From contig CAMZMU010000116.1 of NCBI GenBank assembly GCA_947311845.1, forward strand, positions 299,940 to 363,939: a stretch of DNA of 64,000 bases, in the 5' to 3' direction. Source of the stretch: Poa pratensis (lineage: Eukaryota > Streptophyta > Magnoliopsida > Poales > Poaceae). The notes under the pieces were generated by a model, which had not been told where the DNA came from, searched no databases, and saw only the letters and a list, made by a program, of their open reading frames with translations. Numbering within the stretch: the stretch's first letter is position 1; every line of letters starts with the position of its first letter. Of this stretch, positions 45,480-58,466 are shown in pieces. The position numbers were made by a program, and so were the translations under genes.

Positions 45480-46800
45480 GCTAGGAAAGACTTGGATATA
45501 GGCATTTATGAAATCTCACATTTGATCTTTCGACCTTGTAAAAGCAAGGTACTGGAGAGCTTGGAGAACACCGAAGGTATGCTCCACATCCTTCCTACAT
45601 CTCTCTTGTCCTATTGCAAACCGAGATATTTCTAACCTACAGGATCGGGGTTTGTGTTCACAAGCGTCGGCAATTTTGGACAGAAGGCATCGGCTAGCTA
45701 GTACCCCATGGTGTATTGTTTACCATTGATCTCATAGTTGCACTCCAGAGATTGGCCTTCAGCAAGTCTCATAAAAACCGAGACCTTGCTGCACATTGAG
45801 GCCAGTGTTAGATCCTACCATGCTAAGGAACTAGTGCCAAATCCACACGTCATAATATTCCGGAGATTCTAGTGCCACGCGTGCCAAGTGAATGTACAAT
45901 TCTTCTATTCTCAAGGAATCGGGTCGATGCTTCAAAGCATCTCAGGAAATCCTCTTGCTGCACACTGTGCCATGAGCCGGGCTACGCCGGCTGCATTTGG
46001 TTCTCTCAAATAGATCGGTCCAAACACCAACACCACTACTACACAAAACATGTACATGGATTGAATGCATCTGGACTCAGCCATGTGAAGGTAGCCGTCT
46101 TGTGCATTTGCAGCAGCTCCAAAAAATGGGTGTATAGATGTACACCTATTATTTTTCCCAAAAAATCCTGTATGTATTTACCTGGTAAAAGTGGTACGTT
46201 GCAGGCCGAAATTAATAGAATATTGGGTGTTTTTTCATCCAGAAACCAGAACGAGCAGCTTGTAACATGATGTTTGTTGCACAAACAACTTTGTGATGTT
46301 TCGCAAAAAAACGCTTTGTGATCGTGATATAATTTATTGTTAGCTTGCAAAAAAAATGATGCTATGTACACCCAAGTTATAAATCCTGGTCCCACCCATG
46401 AATACACCTCATATCACCGATGCATTTCTGAATAGCTGAGAACCCAACAAAGATGGTGCAATCTTCTGTAGTTGGAAGTAGTCATTATACTCCCTCACAC
46501 CATACACAAGACACATTAACACATCCTTCTTTATCTTAAAGCACCGCCAAAATTCCCTCGGATCATGTGTTGGATTGTCAAAAATTAGTTATTGTATAGC
46601 ATCATGTCCCCAATAGTCCTTTGACGGTTCTTGTTGGCGCTCTGCCAAGGATATGAACTATGCTTGCAACGCTAAATGACAAGTGATAATCTCTAGGTGC
46701 TCGTCATGATCGGAATAGCTATTGGCCTTCTCCTGCATCATTTGGTGGAACATAAACTCATCACCCGTTAGGGATGGAGTAGGGTCAGCCGAGGCTTGTG
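45480..46800 (-). pseudogene. PIF/Harbinger transposase relic
   Basis: Minus-strand reading, with stops and shifts, gives segments in the order of a plant PIF/Harbinger (DDE_4-type) transposase: DPREFWRCFKIKKDVLMCLV and YGVREYNDYFQLQKIAPS (about 46,560-46,440); ARLMAQCAARGFPEML, stop, SID (about 45,985-45,925); a decayed 'YTMGYYLADGIY'-equivalent (about 45,720-45,690); and RKDVEHTFGVLQALQYLAF (about 45,595-45,540), matching the conserved RKDVERAFGVLQ block. A ~390-bp stretch at 46,030-46,430 interrupts the alignment and may be a later insertion. No intact reading frame remains. Confidence 0.65.
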
Positions 46801-47218
46801 CAGTTAATTAAGGTTGTTGTACACGACTTCAGTTGAGAATTCCTTTAGAGATGGCAATCGCAGGTTCGCTAGACGCTATCCATAGTACCTGAATAAAAAA
46901 GAAAGCAATCAAACAACCAAACATTCTATATAACCAAACACTTAGAAGAAGAAAATACAAATTTGAACAAATGGTCGAATAGAAGAAAAATACACATTTG
47001 AACAAATGGTCGAACACCTTGCATGCATGGCGGGAACGAGGTGGGCTGGACCGGTTGACAAGTTGTGGTGCCAGTGAGACGACTTGTGACGACGTCGAAG
47101 AAGAGTTGTCCCGACGAGAAGGGCAGAGCTCAAACGGTCCATGTCGAGGTGACGAGAGTGGTGTTGTTAGAGCTGCCGACGGTGGTATCCATCGCATGTG
47201 CAAAAATGGGAGCAGTGG
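46801..47218. other. Unassigned
   Basis: No gene recognised. A 27-28-bp direct repeat built on 'tttgaacaaatggtcgaa' occurs twice at 46,964-47,010. Confidence 0.35.
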
Positions 47219-48603
47219 TGTAACGCCCCAAAATCGAGTCCAATTGGATCTTAGCGATCTCCCGCCAAAATCCAACAGAAACAACATGGGACGCCCCACC
47301 AGTCCTTTCGGAGGATGGGACTTGATACAAAATAGTTACATCACGGTAGTATACAACAGTTCCACAAGACTTTTATACAACAACGAAACCGAGAAATACA
47401 AATAGATACAAGAGGAAGATACAAATAAAGCAAAATACATCCGAGTACGGAAGATCCAAATTGAGCTAAGAGCCCTGAAGAATAACCAAGCGCTGATGAC
47501 CGACCCTGCCCAAGCCAAACCGGAAGGGTAACCTCACTAACATCGTCAAGCTCATACCTGTTGAATCATGATGGGTGCCAACAAAGGGCAAAACAAGAAA
47601 AGAAAGAGAGCATGAGTACTGAGGCCAGCACATCAGCGAGACTTAGAATTCAGCGGTCCTCGCCTACAGGCTGTATGGTGGGTTTAGCGGCAAAAGCAAG
47701 CACTATCTAACTTATAGAGACACTCTAATACTTCATCATACAGAGAGCGAGATAAGAGCATCCTAAGCGGTAACAGAAAGTAACAAACATAACCCATCCG
47801 AGAGAACTCCTTCGTCGGTCCTCCTTCGGATACGCACACGAATAGAAGTTGCAACAAACAATTCCTTTTATCGCTATCTCGAGATCCACAACCGAGATAG
47901 AGACCCGAGGAATACCATTTTAGTTACCTATTATAAAAACATTGATAAGGCTAATTACTAGTCAAGTTTATAGGAAAAACAATTGTAGTCAAGTTTAGGG
48001 GGGGCAGTTGAATGTAAGTTGATCTATGTCCAAGCATGTTGCTCTTGAGTAGTCCATGACCACGGACACGACTTTTCAAATAGATTTACCCTGCAGGGGT
48101 GCACTACTGTCCCCGTACGCATGTTCAACTTTTCAGGCAACGCTTAAGTCGCGCCTTTAGATATTCCAACAAGAATTGTCCCGATGCTACGCAAGTATCC
48201 ATGCTTCTCACCCAACTGTGTTAACCCATCCAAGAGAACCGGCCGAGGACTCGAGGAGGCACAGAGTTTGTGTCTACGCATTGGTCGAGCCTCCGGAGAT
48301 AACTAGTAGAGCACCTTCAAGTCGCCGATCCGCACCACCTGTATAGAGCCAAATCCGGTGTTGTGGTCCACATGGATACGAGAGTAGCAACGGTAGTTGA
48401 AGGGGGTGCCTAGAAGATTTCCCACGTACGGTTAGCGCGATATTCTCAGAACAGATGTCCAGGACCACGGTTCCTGTGACACTAACAGTTCACCAAAAGT
48501 GGTCGCTGTCGGTGCCTTAACTCGATTAGATTGAGAGTAGACCACATGGGTAACACAACCTCGGTGGTATAGATCAGCAGTGGTATAGAAGACCACACGT
48601 CGT
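47219..48603. mobile_element. Probable truncated LTR (starts TGTAACGCCCC)
   Basis: The left edge TGTAACGCCCCAAAATCGAG has the form of an LTR terminus (it would read ...GGGGCGTTACA on the minus strand). No partner LTR, no target-site duplication and no right terminus are visible before the next element starts at 48,604. No coding sequence recognised. Family not assigned. Confidence 0.4.
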
Positions 48604-50116
48604 TGATGACTCCCAAGTGCAAGAGATCAATTGTAGTACCTTTCAATTAGAAAATGTTGTCGAACCCACGAGGAGCTGAAGGTATTGGTTAGCAAGATTG
48701 ATAAATAAAACAATGAAAGATGCAAGTGTTTTTGGTATTTTTGGTTGTATAATTGCAATGCAGAAATTAAACAGTAGCAAGTCAAAGCTCTCAAAGAGAG
48801 AAAGCCCAATCCTCTTATGTGCAAGAGGACAAGCTCAAGTGATGTGTAACTTATATGTGGAAAACGTTCCCGAGGGCGGCATGGATATTACTAGGCATAG
48901 AGATTTATTAAACAACACGTTGAATATCTTGTCAAGTTTTAATCTTCTTTGGATGGAGCCAACGTTAGGTAAAGCTAAATAAATAAACTAAACCCCTTAT
49001 GATGGATCATGTGGCCAAGTAAATGACTGCACAAGAATTATTAAGACAAAAAGTCCCACCATAGCATTACACTCTAAGGTCCCCGATACTAATGCCCTCA
49101 TAATGCAACTTCATGACTCGGACAAGGGTTTACGTGTCCTCCCAAGTCTCCCTCAATTCATTACACTACGGTGTTCTCCTATGAGCCCATAAAGGTGAAG
49201 TGTTGTGCATCGACGTTCGCACAACACCATCATAGAATCACATAAAAGATAAACACTTGACAAAATACTAACACATGTCATATATAAATCATTGCCAATT
49301 CATCCTATGCCCTCAGGAACATATGGGAAGTACTCACAACATGCAAACATGATGATATTCAGTGGCATAAATGGTACAACGCAATCTGAAAATATAACTT
49401 CACCTCCAAATAATGACAAGTACTCAATCACAAACATGAATAGTAGCACAAGACAAGTATCTAGGGTATAGCAACTCTCAAACTATGAGGGGAACGAAGT
49501 GGATCACGGAGATGATGATGGAGATGGTGCTGGTCTTGGTGGTGGTGATGATGTAGAGGCATCCTCCCACGCCAAGAGGAGAAGTGATGACAAAGACGGT
49601 GATTTCCCCCTCCTCCGGAGCTCCGGAGCAGCAGAGTCTGATCCCCCCTCGAAGGAAATCAGGAGTTTCGCCGCCGCCACGGCCTCGGATGGACTTGGAA
49701 AAATTAGGGCGTAACTTTTCGGGGAGGACGAAGGCGTTGTTAAAAAGCCCCAGGCGAGGAAGTGCCCGAGGCTCCTTTTGGTGGGTCCCACGCGGCCTAG
49801 GGTTTTGGCCGCGTGGGCCCACCCCTTTTGGGCCTCGTGGCTCTCCTCTCTTCGGTCTTCTTCCCTCTGCCTTGCTCTCGACGAAAAAATGGCTGTGTAA
49901 TTTTCCTTTTATTATTTGGATCCTTGTAGCTCCTGAAACATTAAAAACAAGAAAAAAGGTTTTCTGCCTCCCAGAAATTAAATACCAAAAATAGGGACTT
50001 TGTAAGAAAGTCCCAAAAATCATCTAAAACATGTAAAAATAATGATATTATCATGCAAATAACATTCTAATATGATACTAAAGGTTGTATAAATGATGAT
50101 ATAAATGCACGTATCA
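48604..50116 (-). repeat. Left (3') LTR-like sequence
   Basis: 1,513 bp with TG...CA ends (minus strand TGATACGTGC ... GAGTCATCA), next to an A/G-rich tract. It shares a segment with the right LTR: 'ttttgggcctcg' after a 'gcgtgggcc' block, then a '(t/c)cctgaaacat' and 'gttttctgcct' block (49,790-49,975 versus 56,735-56,930). The outer parts differ. Confidence 0.65.
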
Positions 50117-50130
50117 ACTCCCCCAAACTT
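50117..50130 (-). other. Polypurine tract of the gag-protease element
   Basis: Minus strand AAGTTTGGGGGAGT immediately before TGATACGTG of the left LTR. Confidence 0.75.
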
Positions 50131-52300
50131 AAACCTTACTCGTCCTCGAGTAAGCAAGGACATAGATCATTACATGCATCAATGGACTTGTGGTTGATAA
50201 ATAAATATGAGCATTGTATCATCATCATATTCAGTTGCAATGTAAGATTAATGAACTAAAACTCATACACATGAGGGCAACATAAGTAGAAGCTCTTGCA
50301 ATCACCCCTTTACTTTTGAAAGCACATAACCATGTATGTTGGACAATTGGATCATACTCTTTTTCACATGCTTTTGCTCATAGCATCTTGAATGATTAAG
50401 TTTAAAGTGAAAGCAAATATGAGTAGTGTGCTTGACAAAGTAAAGGTTGAAAGTCTCATGCCCCTTGAATATGAGTACCTACTCCATGTGTTACTCAACT
50501 CGGAAAACAAAGCAAGTTCAAGTTTAAATATCATTGTAAGTAAAATAGTATCATTAAGAGCGTCAACTGGGGTACCTCTTGTCCCAGGATATGGAACAAG
50601 CCCATATCAAAATGACAAGATAAACAAACATAATGAACAGTCTCAACACCCTTTTTATTTACCATTGGATAGCTTTTTATTGTAAGGTGTATCACAGAAG
50701 GTTCACCATAGCATGTAAGTAAATTTCCACCATCAATGATGCATGGCTTAGATTAGCGGCCCAGACGTCTCTCTAACCATTTATACAAACTCATTTAAAC
50801 CTACTTCATTTCCACATTTATTTCACCCATGGTAAGCATCCATAAACAAAAGTACATGACATCAACTAAATATAATGAAGTGCCATGTGACAGCACATTT
50901 GGGCTAACTCTCCACCAAAGACATTTGTCAAGCTCATAACATCATAATTTTAATCACAATGGGTCATGTTCATTAAGTGCAATAAAAGTAAAGTGTGCAT
51001 CAAGTTCGTGAGAGCTATATAACCAACTTTTCCCATAACAATCAATAACATAAGCATTTTAATTCAGAGGTATAAATGATACAAAATAACATGGTAAACA
51101 TACTTGGAATAGCATAAAGCTAATAGGTAGATATGGTGGACTCACTGGAAAAACTTTGGTTGAAGGTGTTGGAAACAAGTTTTTGCTTGTTGGAATTTTT
51201 GGGCTAGCAAGAGGGAGAAAGTTGACCGTCTAAATGCATGCATGAGTGTCCATAGAACTAACTAATCCATGTTAAACAAAGTAAAGTAACATTCAGCATC
51301 AAAACATGAATGAAAGATAACTCTTGATAAAACACTAACAAATTATTACTTATTAACAAGCTCTTGAATCATGCAACTATATGTATCTTTTAAAATCAAC
51401 TCAAACATCCCTTTTCCCAATCTAATAATGGCATCCAACATAATTCAACCCAAATTTCCAGTAGCTCTCTCTCATATATAAATGATAATGTGGTGGTCTC
51501 TCAAAATAAAAATCAAACCTAAACAAACAAAAAGATGCTCCAAGTTTATGCGATAAAGTGCATTGATCGAAAAACAGAAGTTAGACGTGTGCAAACCGAG
51601 AGTGTTGATTCATTGGGGTTGTCTTCACATCCCCAAGCTTATGGTTTTCACCATCCTTGGATAGCTCTTGGTGCATCTCCTCTAATCCCTGTGAAAAAAC
51701 TTCAAAACACCGTTTCTCCCATTTCTTTTCTGTGGGGTGACATTGGTAGTGATAAACAAATAGATTTCTTGCTGCATATAATTCTTAGACAAAAAATTCA
51801 TATGAATGTCCAGTAAGTGTATTATGTTGTATGCCTACTCATAAACTCAATTGGATCTAGAAGATTCAAGCTAAAAGTTCTAAGCATGCATCAAACAAAA
51901 TGGGACAGAATCTGTCTAGAAAAATAGCAGCAGCAAAACGTATTTTTCTACCCGACTTAAATTTGTCTAAAAATTCTGACCAAATTCATGCATAAATAGG
52001 ATGAAAAGTTGCAACTAAAGTTTAAATATCAGCTCATTCGGAGTTACAGAATAGGAATTAAAAATCATACCGTACACAGATTCGTGCTGGAATAATATCT
52101 CTGAATGCTATAAGCAACTTTTTCAAACCAAAATGGGTAAAACTTGGCACTTTATTAGAAATTCCAGAAACTAAACTAAAAAACCTAGTCTCTTGTTACA
52201 GCAAGAGGACACAAAGAAAATCAAAAAAATAAAAACAACCGGGTTGCCTCCCGTAAAGCGCTTTCTTTATAGCCATATAGCTAGGCTTCTTACTTGATAT
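50131..52300. other. Non-coding interior of the gag-protease element
   Basis: About 2.2 kb of AT-rich sequence where RT and integrase would lie in a complete element. The only frames are short (for example 50,392-50,685 and 51,535-51,816) and match nothing I recognise. Confidence 0.5.
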
Positions 52301-55092
52301 TTATTGTGGACGAAGCTCATGAGGGAGTTTGAACTTTGGTGAGTCCCTCTTCCTTGGGAATTGTTCCATGCATTTCTTGTGTGGAAACTGAAACTTCACA
52401 TTCCCTTCCTTTGAATCAATGATAGCACCTGTGGTACGAAGAAAAGGTGTTCCAAGAATAATTGGACTAGAGGTTTTATTCCCCATATCCATGATTAGAA
52501 AATCTTCATATGTAACTCTACCATAACATCACTTACTCTTCATATAGCATTTTTAATGGAATCATCAGCCAGTGCAAGTTCAATAGAGCATTTTTCAAGA
52601 TTCTTTAATTCAAGTACTTCATATAATTCTTTAGATAAAACTGAGACACCAGATCCTAGATCTAATATAGCATGGTGTGTCTCCTTTCCAATGATAACTA
52701 GCACTTTGGGAATCCATACATCCCCAAGCTTAGGTGGTATCATAGGTTTTTGATTGTACCTAGCAATCTTTTCTTTTAAGACATGATTAGCAATATAAGA
52801 ACCAAAACCAGCTTGGTCATAGTCAATGGAAGGATCACTTGCAATTTTTTGTAAGATAGATATTAATTCATGCAAGCTACAATTCTTTAAGTCAAGCAAC
52901 GGTTCCTTGACTTCACTAAGCATTTTAACTTCCTCAACTTTCTTTTCATTTTTAAATGATGGGTCTTTCTTTGAATTACTATCACGAACCAACTTTTCCT
53001 CAATTCTGTGGAGGTAAACATCTTTTTCAAGAAATTCTTTCTCATATAATGTTAGTTTATGCATAACATTAGCTAACTCATTGTCTATCCTGGGAATAAT
53101 GTTCTCAGAATAAGATGCTAGTTGTTCAAAATCCCCCTTATTTGGTAGTTGATACGTCTCCAACGTATCTATAATTTTTGATGTTCCATGCTTGTTTTAT
53201 ACCAATTGCTACATGTTTTGCATCTACTTTATGGCACTTTTATACATTTTTTGGGACTAACCTATTACCAAGATGCCGAAGCGCCAGTTCATGTTTTCTG
53301 CTGTTTTTGTATTCCAGAAAAGCTAGTCTGGAAATATTCTCGGAATTGGACGAAACTTCACGGACATCCCTATTTTACCAGAAGACACCAGATGGAGCAA
53401 AGGAGCAACAGAGGAGGGCCACCAGGAGGCCACACGCCACCAGGGCGTGGGTCACCCCCTGGCGCGCCCTGGTGTGGTGTGGGCCCCTCGGGGGTCCCTA
53501 GCCGCCGCCCTTTCGCCTACCTATTCCCCCCGAGAAAATAACCCTAAGTGCCTGAGCCAATATCCACGAAAAGTTCCAGAGACGCCGCCGCCGTCAACCC
53601 TAGCTCGGGAGGGTCCAGAACCTCTTCCCGGCACCCTGCCGGAGAGGGGAATCGTCACCGGAGGCTTCTACATCGCCATGCCTGCCTCCGGAGTGATGCG
53701 TGAGTAGTTCATCCTTGGACTACGGGTCCATAGCAGTAGCTAGATGGTTGTCTCTCCAATTTGTGCCATCATGTTTAGATCTTGTGAGCTGCCCTACATG
53801 ATCAAGATCATATTATTGTAATGCTACATGTTGTGTTTGCTGGGATCCGATGAATATTGAATACTATGTCAAGTTGATTATCAATCTATGCCCTATGTTA
53901 TTTATGATCTTGCATGCTTTCCGTTACTCGTAGATGCTTTGGCCAAGTAGATGCTTGTAACTCCAAGAGAGAGTATTTATGCTAGATAGTGGGTTCATGC
54001 CTCCGTTTAATCTGGGACAGTGACAGAAAGTTCTAAGGTTGTGGATGTGTGTTGCCACTAGGGATAACCTAACGATGTTATGTCCACGGGCATATGTGTT
54101 TGTTTACATTACGCACTTTACTTAATGCGATTATCCGTTGCTTGCAACTTAATACCAACGGGGAACTCGGATGACAACCCGGCGGTGGATTATTAGTCAT
54201 AGACGCTCTTGGATAACGGTCTATGTATCATGTCGTAATGCCCAATTAAATACCATAGTAATCATCATGTCATATTTATGCATTGTCATGCGCTCACTAT
54301 TTGTCAATTGCCCAGATGTAATTTGTTTACCCAACATGTTAGTTATCTTTTATGGAGAGACACCACTAGTGAATTGTGGACCCCGGTCCATTCTTTTACA
54401 CTGATTAAACAACCACAAACTGCAAACTGTTTCCTTTTCATTCTCTGCAATTTAATACTCATTTTCCACACGAGACGTTTAATCCTTTGTTTTCAGCAAG
54501 CCGGTGAGATTGACAACCTCACTGTTTCGTTGGGGCAAAGTAGTTTGATTGTGTTGTGTGCAGGTTCCACGTTGGTGATCGAGTAACAGCGCCGCCAACA
54601 ACCTTCAGAAGAGTTGCTGCTCCTACTGGTTCGATAACCTTGGTTTCATACTGAGGGAAAACTTGCTGCTAAACTGCATCATACCTTCCTCTTGGGGTCT
54701 CCCAACGAACGTGTGATTCACGTCATCAGTAGTTTCTCTAGTTTGGCTTCAAATTTGTCTATAGATGATGCAAGTGCTGCTGTGGCATCCTCCACCTTTT
54801 TCTTACTACCCACAAAGCTACCAAAAATTCTTCTAAGTGTCATGGCTGCACAAGGTGGTGTTGACAAGACAAAACTTCCACCTGTAGCCCCATCTAAAGC
54901 ATTTTGGTACCAAGGATATATTCCATAATAAAAGTAAAGATTTAGCTTTTCATCTTCACAAGGTGTAGGATCTCTATAGTGCATCCTATTAATTCTTACC
55001 CAAGCATCTTTTAATATTTCTCCAGGATATTGCTTAAAATTAGAAATGGAACTCAATGGAGAACTCACTTCTTGTTTGTTTCCAAGAACCAT
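52301..55092 (-). pseudogene. gag-protease gene, interrupted by a solo LTR
   Basis: 5' part 55,092-54,734: retrotransposon gag block (SNFKQYPGEILKDAWVRINR, KLNLYFYYGIYPWYQNALDG, TPPCAAMTLRRIFGSF) ending in a helical KFEAKLEKLL segment. Then the 1,579-bp solo LTR. 3' part 53,149-52,540: NKGDFEQLASYSENIIPRID, a Lys/Glu-rich linker, IPPKLGDVWIPKVLVIIGKE and the protease active site AILDLGSGVSVLSKELYEVL, with DLG in place of DTG. Protease continues at 52,492-52,301 (SSPIILGTPFLRTTGAIIDS, stop). Removing the LTR and one gtagt copy restores the frame across the break (...EKLL|PNKGDF...). One frame change remains near 52,500-52,540. Gag packages element RNA; a gag-pro-only coding region is typical of several non-autonomous Triticeae gypsy families. 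Confidence 0.75.
53150..54728 (+). mobile_element. Solo LTR (1,579 bp), TGATACGTCTCC type
   Basis: Starts TGATACGTCTCCAACGTATC and ends ATTCACGTCATCA, with gtagt on both sides (53,145-53,149 and 54,729-54,733). It sits in the gag gene of the surrounding element. The GC-rich part at 53,400-53,700 and the AT-rich right part contain no credible gene. The terminus is of a kind very common in Triticeae; family name not assigned. Confidence 0.85.
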
Positions 55093-55336
55093 GATTGCAA
55101 TTTTTTATGTGTTTTTTAATTTTTTATGCAAAATTGAAAATAAAATATGCAAGACAAAATGCAAATGCAACACAAAATGCAAGACAATAACAAAACAAAA
55201 TAAAATGATTTGAAGGTAAAGAGGATAAGATGGTGCTCACGTAGGTGCAACCTCCCCAAGCTTAGGTGTTTGCACAACTTGATGATGAAGTTGACTTGTT
55301 GTGAGATACCCTTAGATAAAACTTTGCAGCAATGAT

Positions 55337-55354
55337 TCCCCGGCAACGGCGCCA
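55337..55354 (-). other. Primer-binding site of the gag-protease element
   Basis: Minus strand TGGCGCCGTTGCCGGGGA, the classical plant gypsy PBS (usually assigned to tRNA-Asp), 12 bp inside the ...GGGCCATCA end of the right LTR. Confidence 0.85.
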
Positions 55355-55366
55355 GAAAATACATCT

Positions 55367-57071
55367 TGATGGCCCTTAAATGGGTTAGGTTGAGACCCCA
55401 ATAGCAGAGTGTGTAGTACGGGTAAGACAATTTTCCCACGAGGGGTGACTCGAGGGTTTATATCGAACTCTCGGGGAATCAGTAGTGAAAGCTTTACCTC
55501 CTTATCCTTCCCTTGGAAACCTGCAAACAAAAATAAATTGTTTTGTGCCCTCAACCTCACCAAGTGGTTGTCAAGCACAGGTGTGAGAAAGTTATGAATA
55601 CAAAACAATAAATAAATATGCAATGATGATAAATAAATATGCAAGGATGATGGAAACAATGATGGATGGTATTTTTGGGTTTTATATGATGAATGCAAGA
55701 TGCAAAAGTATTTTCGTATTTTCGGATTTATAAATGGCTGAAAATAAAAGATGGATGAAAGTTGTTGGAAAGGTGTTTCTTATGATTAAAAATGGACCGG
55801 GGTTCATGGTTTCACAAATGCACTCTCTCCTTAATAATGTGGTAGACAATGGAACACAAAAATTAACATATGAGATTGCAACAAAGTTTCATGACAAGTT
55901 ATTAATCATATGGGCATCACGTCCTAACATAGAGATCTTTTGGTTATTAATCTCTCTTATACTCCACTAAGATGTGAACTAAATCATAACACCTTAGTAT
56001 TAAGATAAATCAGAGCATAGCTTTAAGTTTCATGACATGAAGTTGAAATAAGAACATGCTAGATCTAGTCATGGAGTAGTGGCATGGTCACACCCACATC
56101 TCCGGTAGCAAGGTATTTCTTTTTATCCCTAGTGAGGCAACAAACTAAGGTAAAACACCCAAGTGGATCGCGGAATTTTCTCTCACGTTCACCGCACTAG
56201 CCACCCCCCGTTACTCCATCTAATGCACACGTTCCCCCACACACGCTCTCATAAACATGCTTGATCATAACAAGTAAACAAGAACGCGGTACATGATATG
56301 CATCTACTTTCATAACTGAAACAAAATAATTGCAATCTCAAACATATATTAACTCATAAAGATCCACCACAAAGGTATTACATAGATGACCGTAATCATG
56401 TTCGGCAGCTCATACGGTGCTAATTAGTGAAGCTCAAGAGAGAGAGAGATACATAAGTTACTTCCACAAACCCATAGTCCAGGGGTGGACTACTCCCTCT
56501 TCATCATGGATACGGTGGAGAAGTCGTTGGAGAAGGTGGAGACCTCTCCGGCAGCGCCCCGCCGGAGTTTTCCCCCTCCAATCTGCAACCCAGGTCTCTG
56601 TTTCGTGGTTTCTGTGTTTCTGCGGCGCTCCTCTCCGAAGAGCCTCGGGGAATATTTTTATAGTCGGTTTTAGGTCAAGACGAAGTCGGTGGAGAAAAGA
56701 TCGACGGCAACGGAGCATCGAGGCTCCAGAAGGTGGGCCCCACGCGGCCAGGTACTTTGGCTGCGTGGGCCACCCCCTTTTGGGCCTCGAGCCTCCGTTT
56801 GTTCGCTTCTTTCGCTCCCAGGTCTTCTTCCTTCCAAATATTGATGCTCCTAAATTTGCAGGTCATTTGGACGTCGTTTGGGTCCCTGAAACATCAAAAT
56901 ATAGAAAATAGGGTTTTCTGCCTGCGCAGGGTTAATTCCAGAAAAATAGGGGAACTTGTGAAATATTCCCAAAATCATTATAAAACATTGATATAACCCT
57001 TATATGATGCAAATATGATTGGAATATGAATAAAATAATGCAAAGTTCATGTATGCATTTTACATGCATCA
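55367..57071 (-). repeat. Right (5') LTR of the gag-protease element
   Basis: 1,705 bp; on the minus strand TGATGCATGTAAAATGC ... TTAAGGGCCATCA. Adjacent to the primer-binding site. No coding content. Confidence 0.7.
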
Positions 57072-58466
57072 CGCGGACGCGCGCTCGGGCGACGGAGGTG
57101 GGGAAAACGACGGGCCGGCGGTGGCCGCAGAGCAGGGGTGGCGCGAGGTCGCCGGAGGAGGGGCCCGACGCTGGCGCGTGGGGAACGGTGCCGCTAGCAG
57201 AAAGGATGGAGGAGACGGGCGAGCTCGGGATCGAGCAGGAGTGCGGGGTTGGTGAGGAGGGACCCGATCGCGTTCTAGAAAAAAGCAGGGGGCGAGCAGA
57301 AAAAGGCTGCAGGGGGTGGCGGCGCAAGTTTGCCAGGGAGGGGGAGCTTCTCTCCCTAGGGTTTCTAGTGGAGATGCCGGCTGGGCCTTGGGCCTTGCTT
57401 GGGCCGGAGAAGGAGGCTGGAGCTGGGCTAGGCGGGGAGAGAGAGAGGGGGCTGCTGGCGCCTAGGGTTGTAGGTGGCTGGCTGGGATGGCTTTGGCCCA
57501 GTCGGCTGCCTCCCCAAAAAAAATAGTTTTGGTTATTTAATTTTCTGTTTCGTTTTCAAAGCCTTTTGTAATTAGTTTTAGACTTTTAAAATAGCAGAAA
57601 ATATATAATTTTGATTGGAATGAAGAGGGGAGTATTATGGAAAACAAAAATAGGTTTTTAGAGAAAATATTTTTATGCACCAAAAGTATGCATGATGCAA
57701 ATGATGATGCAATAAAAGCCAAATAAAAAGCAAATACTAATATTATTATTTTAGGGGGCCTACAAGTGGGGGCTCTGAAATGATGATAGCGATGACAACG
57801 AGTAGGCATGCATGTGGTTGCTAGGGACACGTCGTGGTGAATGGTTGGCTTTGGCGATTTTGTGGGGAGGGGCAGATATCACTCAGAGAGATGATAAGCG
57901 GGGATTGCTGAGTTGTTGGCACGTGGTACCCGTATGTCGGCATCCTAGTTGGAAGGTGTGTGAGAACCAATCTGGCACGTGCTAGGGCGGACAAAGGGAC
58001 GTGTATAGTTTACTGGACCACCCTGACAGATGAGGGCCGCCGTTGGGGGCTGATCTCGTTTTCGAACATCTAATAGGCCTATTGAGGTGCTATACCTAGG
58101 CATGGGCTGCACCCGATCCACCTTACAAATACCAGTCCAGGCCAGATCATGCTCGGGTTGGGACGGATATTTGAACCCAAAGTTGAGGTCGGGCTGGGCT
58201 TGGGCTTGACATATGGCGGGCTAACAAAGAGGCCACGTCAGAGCCCCAAGGCCCATCAATTTCGTGTGTCTGGTTTGGTTTTGGGTCTGATTTTTTAGCC
58301 CAACTATTGGCCTGGGTCGGGCTTAGGATTTGGGTTACAACGTCAGGCTATTTAGGCCCGCCCGAAGCCCACCCCGGCCCGAGTTATTCCCATGAAGATA
58401 CTCTATGCCCCTACTCCCGCTTCTCTCTGCTATCTACTGCTTTGTAAAACCATGTGATGATATATA
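57072..58466. other. Unassigned, probably repeat-derived
   Basis: 57,072-57,520 is GC-rich with an open plus frame (Gly/Arg-rich, no domain). 57,520-57,760 is AT-rich. 58,150-58,385 has reiterated 'gggctgggcttgggctt'-like words. No transposon end or gene is identifiable. Confidence 0.35.

Larger units (their letters stand above)
48604..57071 (-). mobile_element. Gypsy-type gag-protease element with unlike LTRs and a nested solo LTR
   Basis: Minus orientation. Right LTR 55,367-57,071 (starts, on the minus strand, TGATGCATG and ends GGGCCATCA), followed by a primer-binding site (55,337-55,354), gag and protease (55,092-52,301), a long non-coding interior with 'gggttgcctcccgtaaagcg' (~52,241-52,260), a polypurine tract at 50,117-50,130, and a left LTR 48,604-50,116 (TGATACGTG...GAGTCATCA). 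RT, RNase H and integrase are absent, so it is non-autonomous. The LTRs are related but not the same subfamily, and the 5-bp flanks (gtcgt, cgcgg) do not match. Confidence 0.72.

Noticed and set aside
57026..57526. 166-codon plus ORF
   Set aside because: It starts inside an LTR end and is Gly/Arg-rich without any domain.
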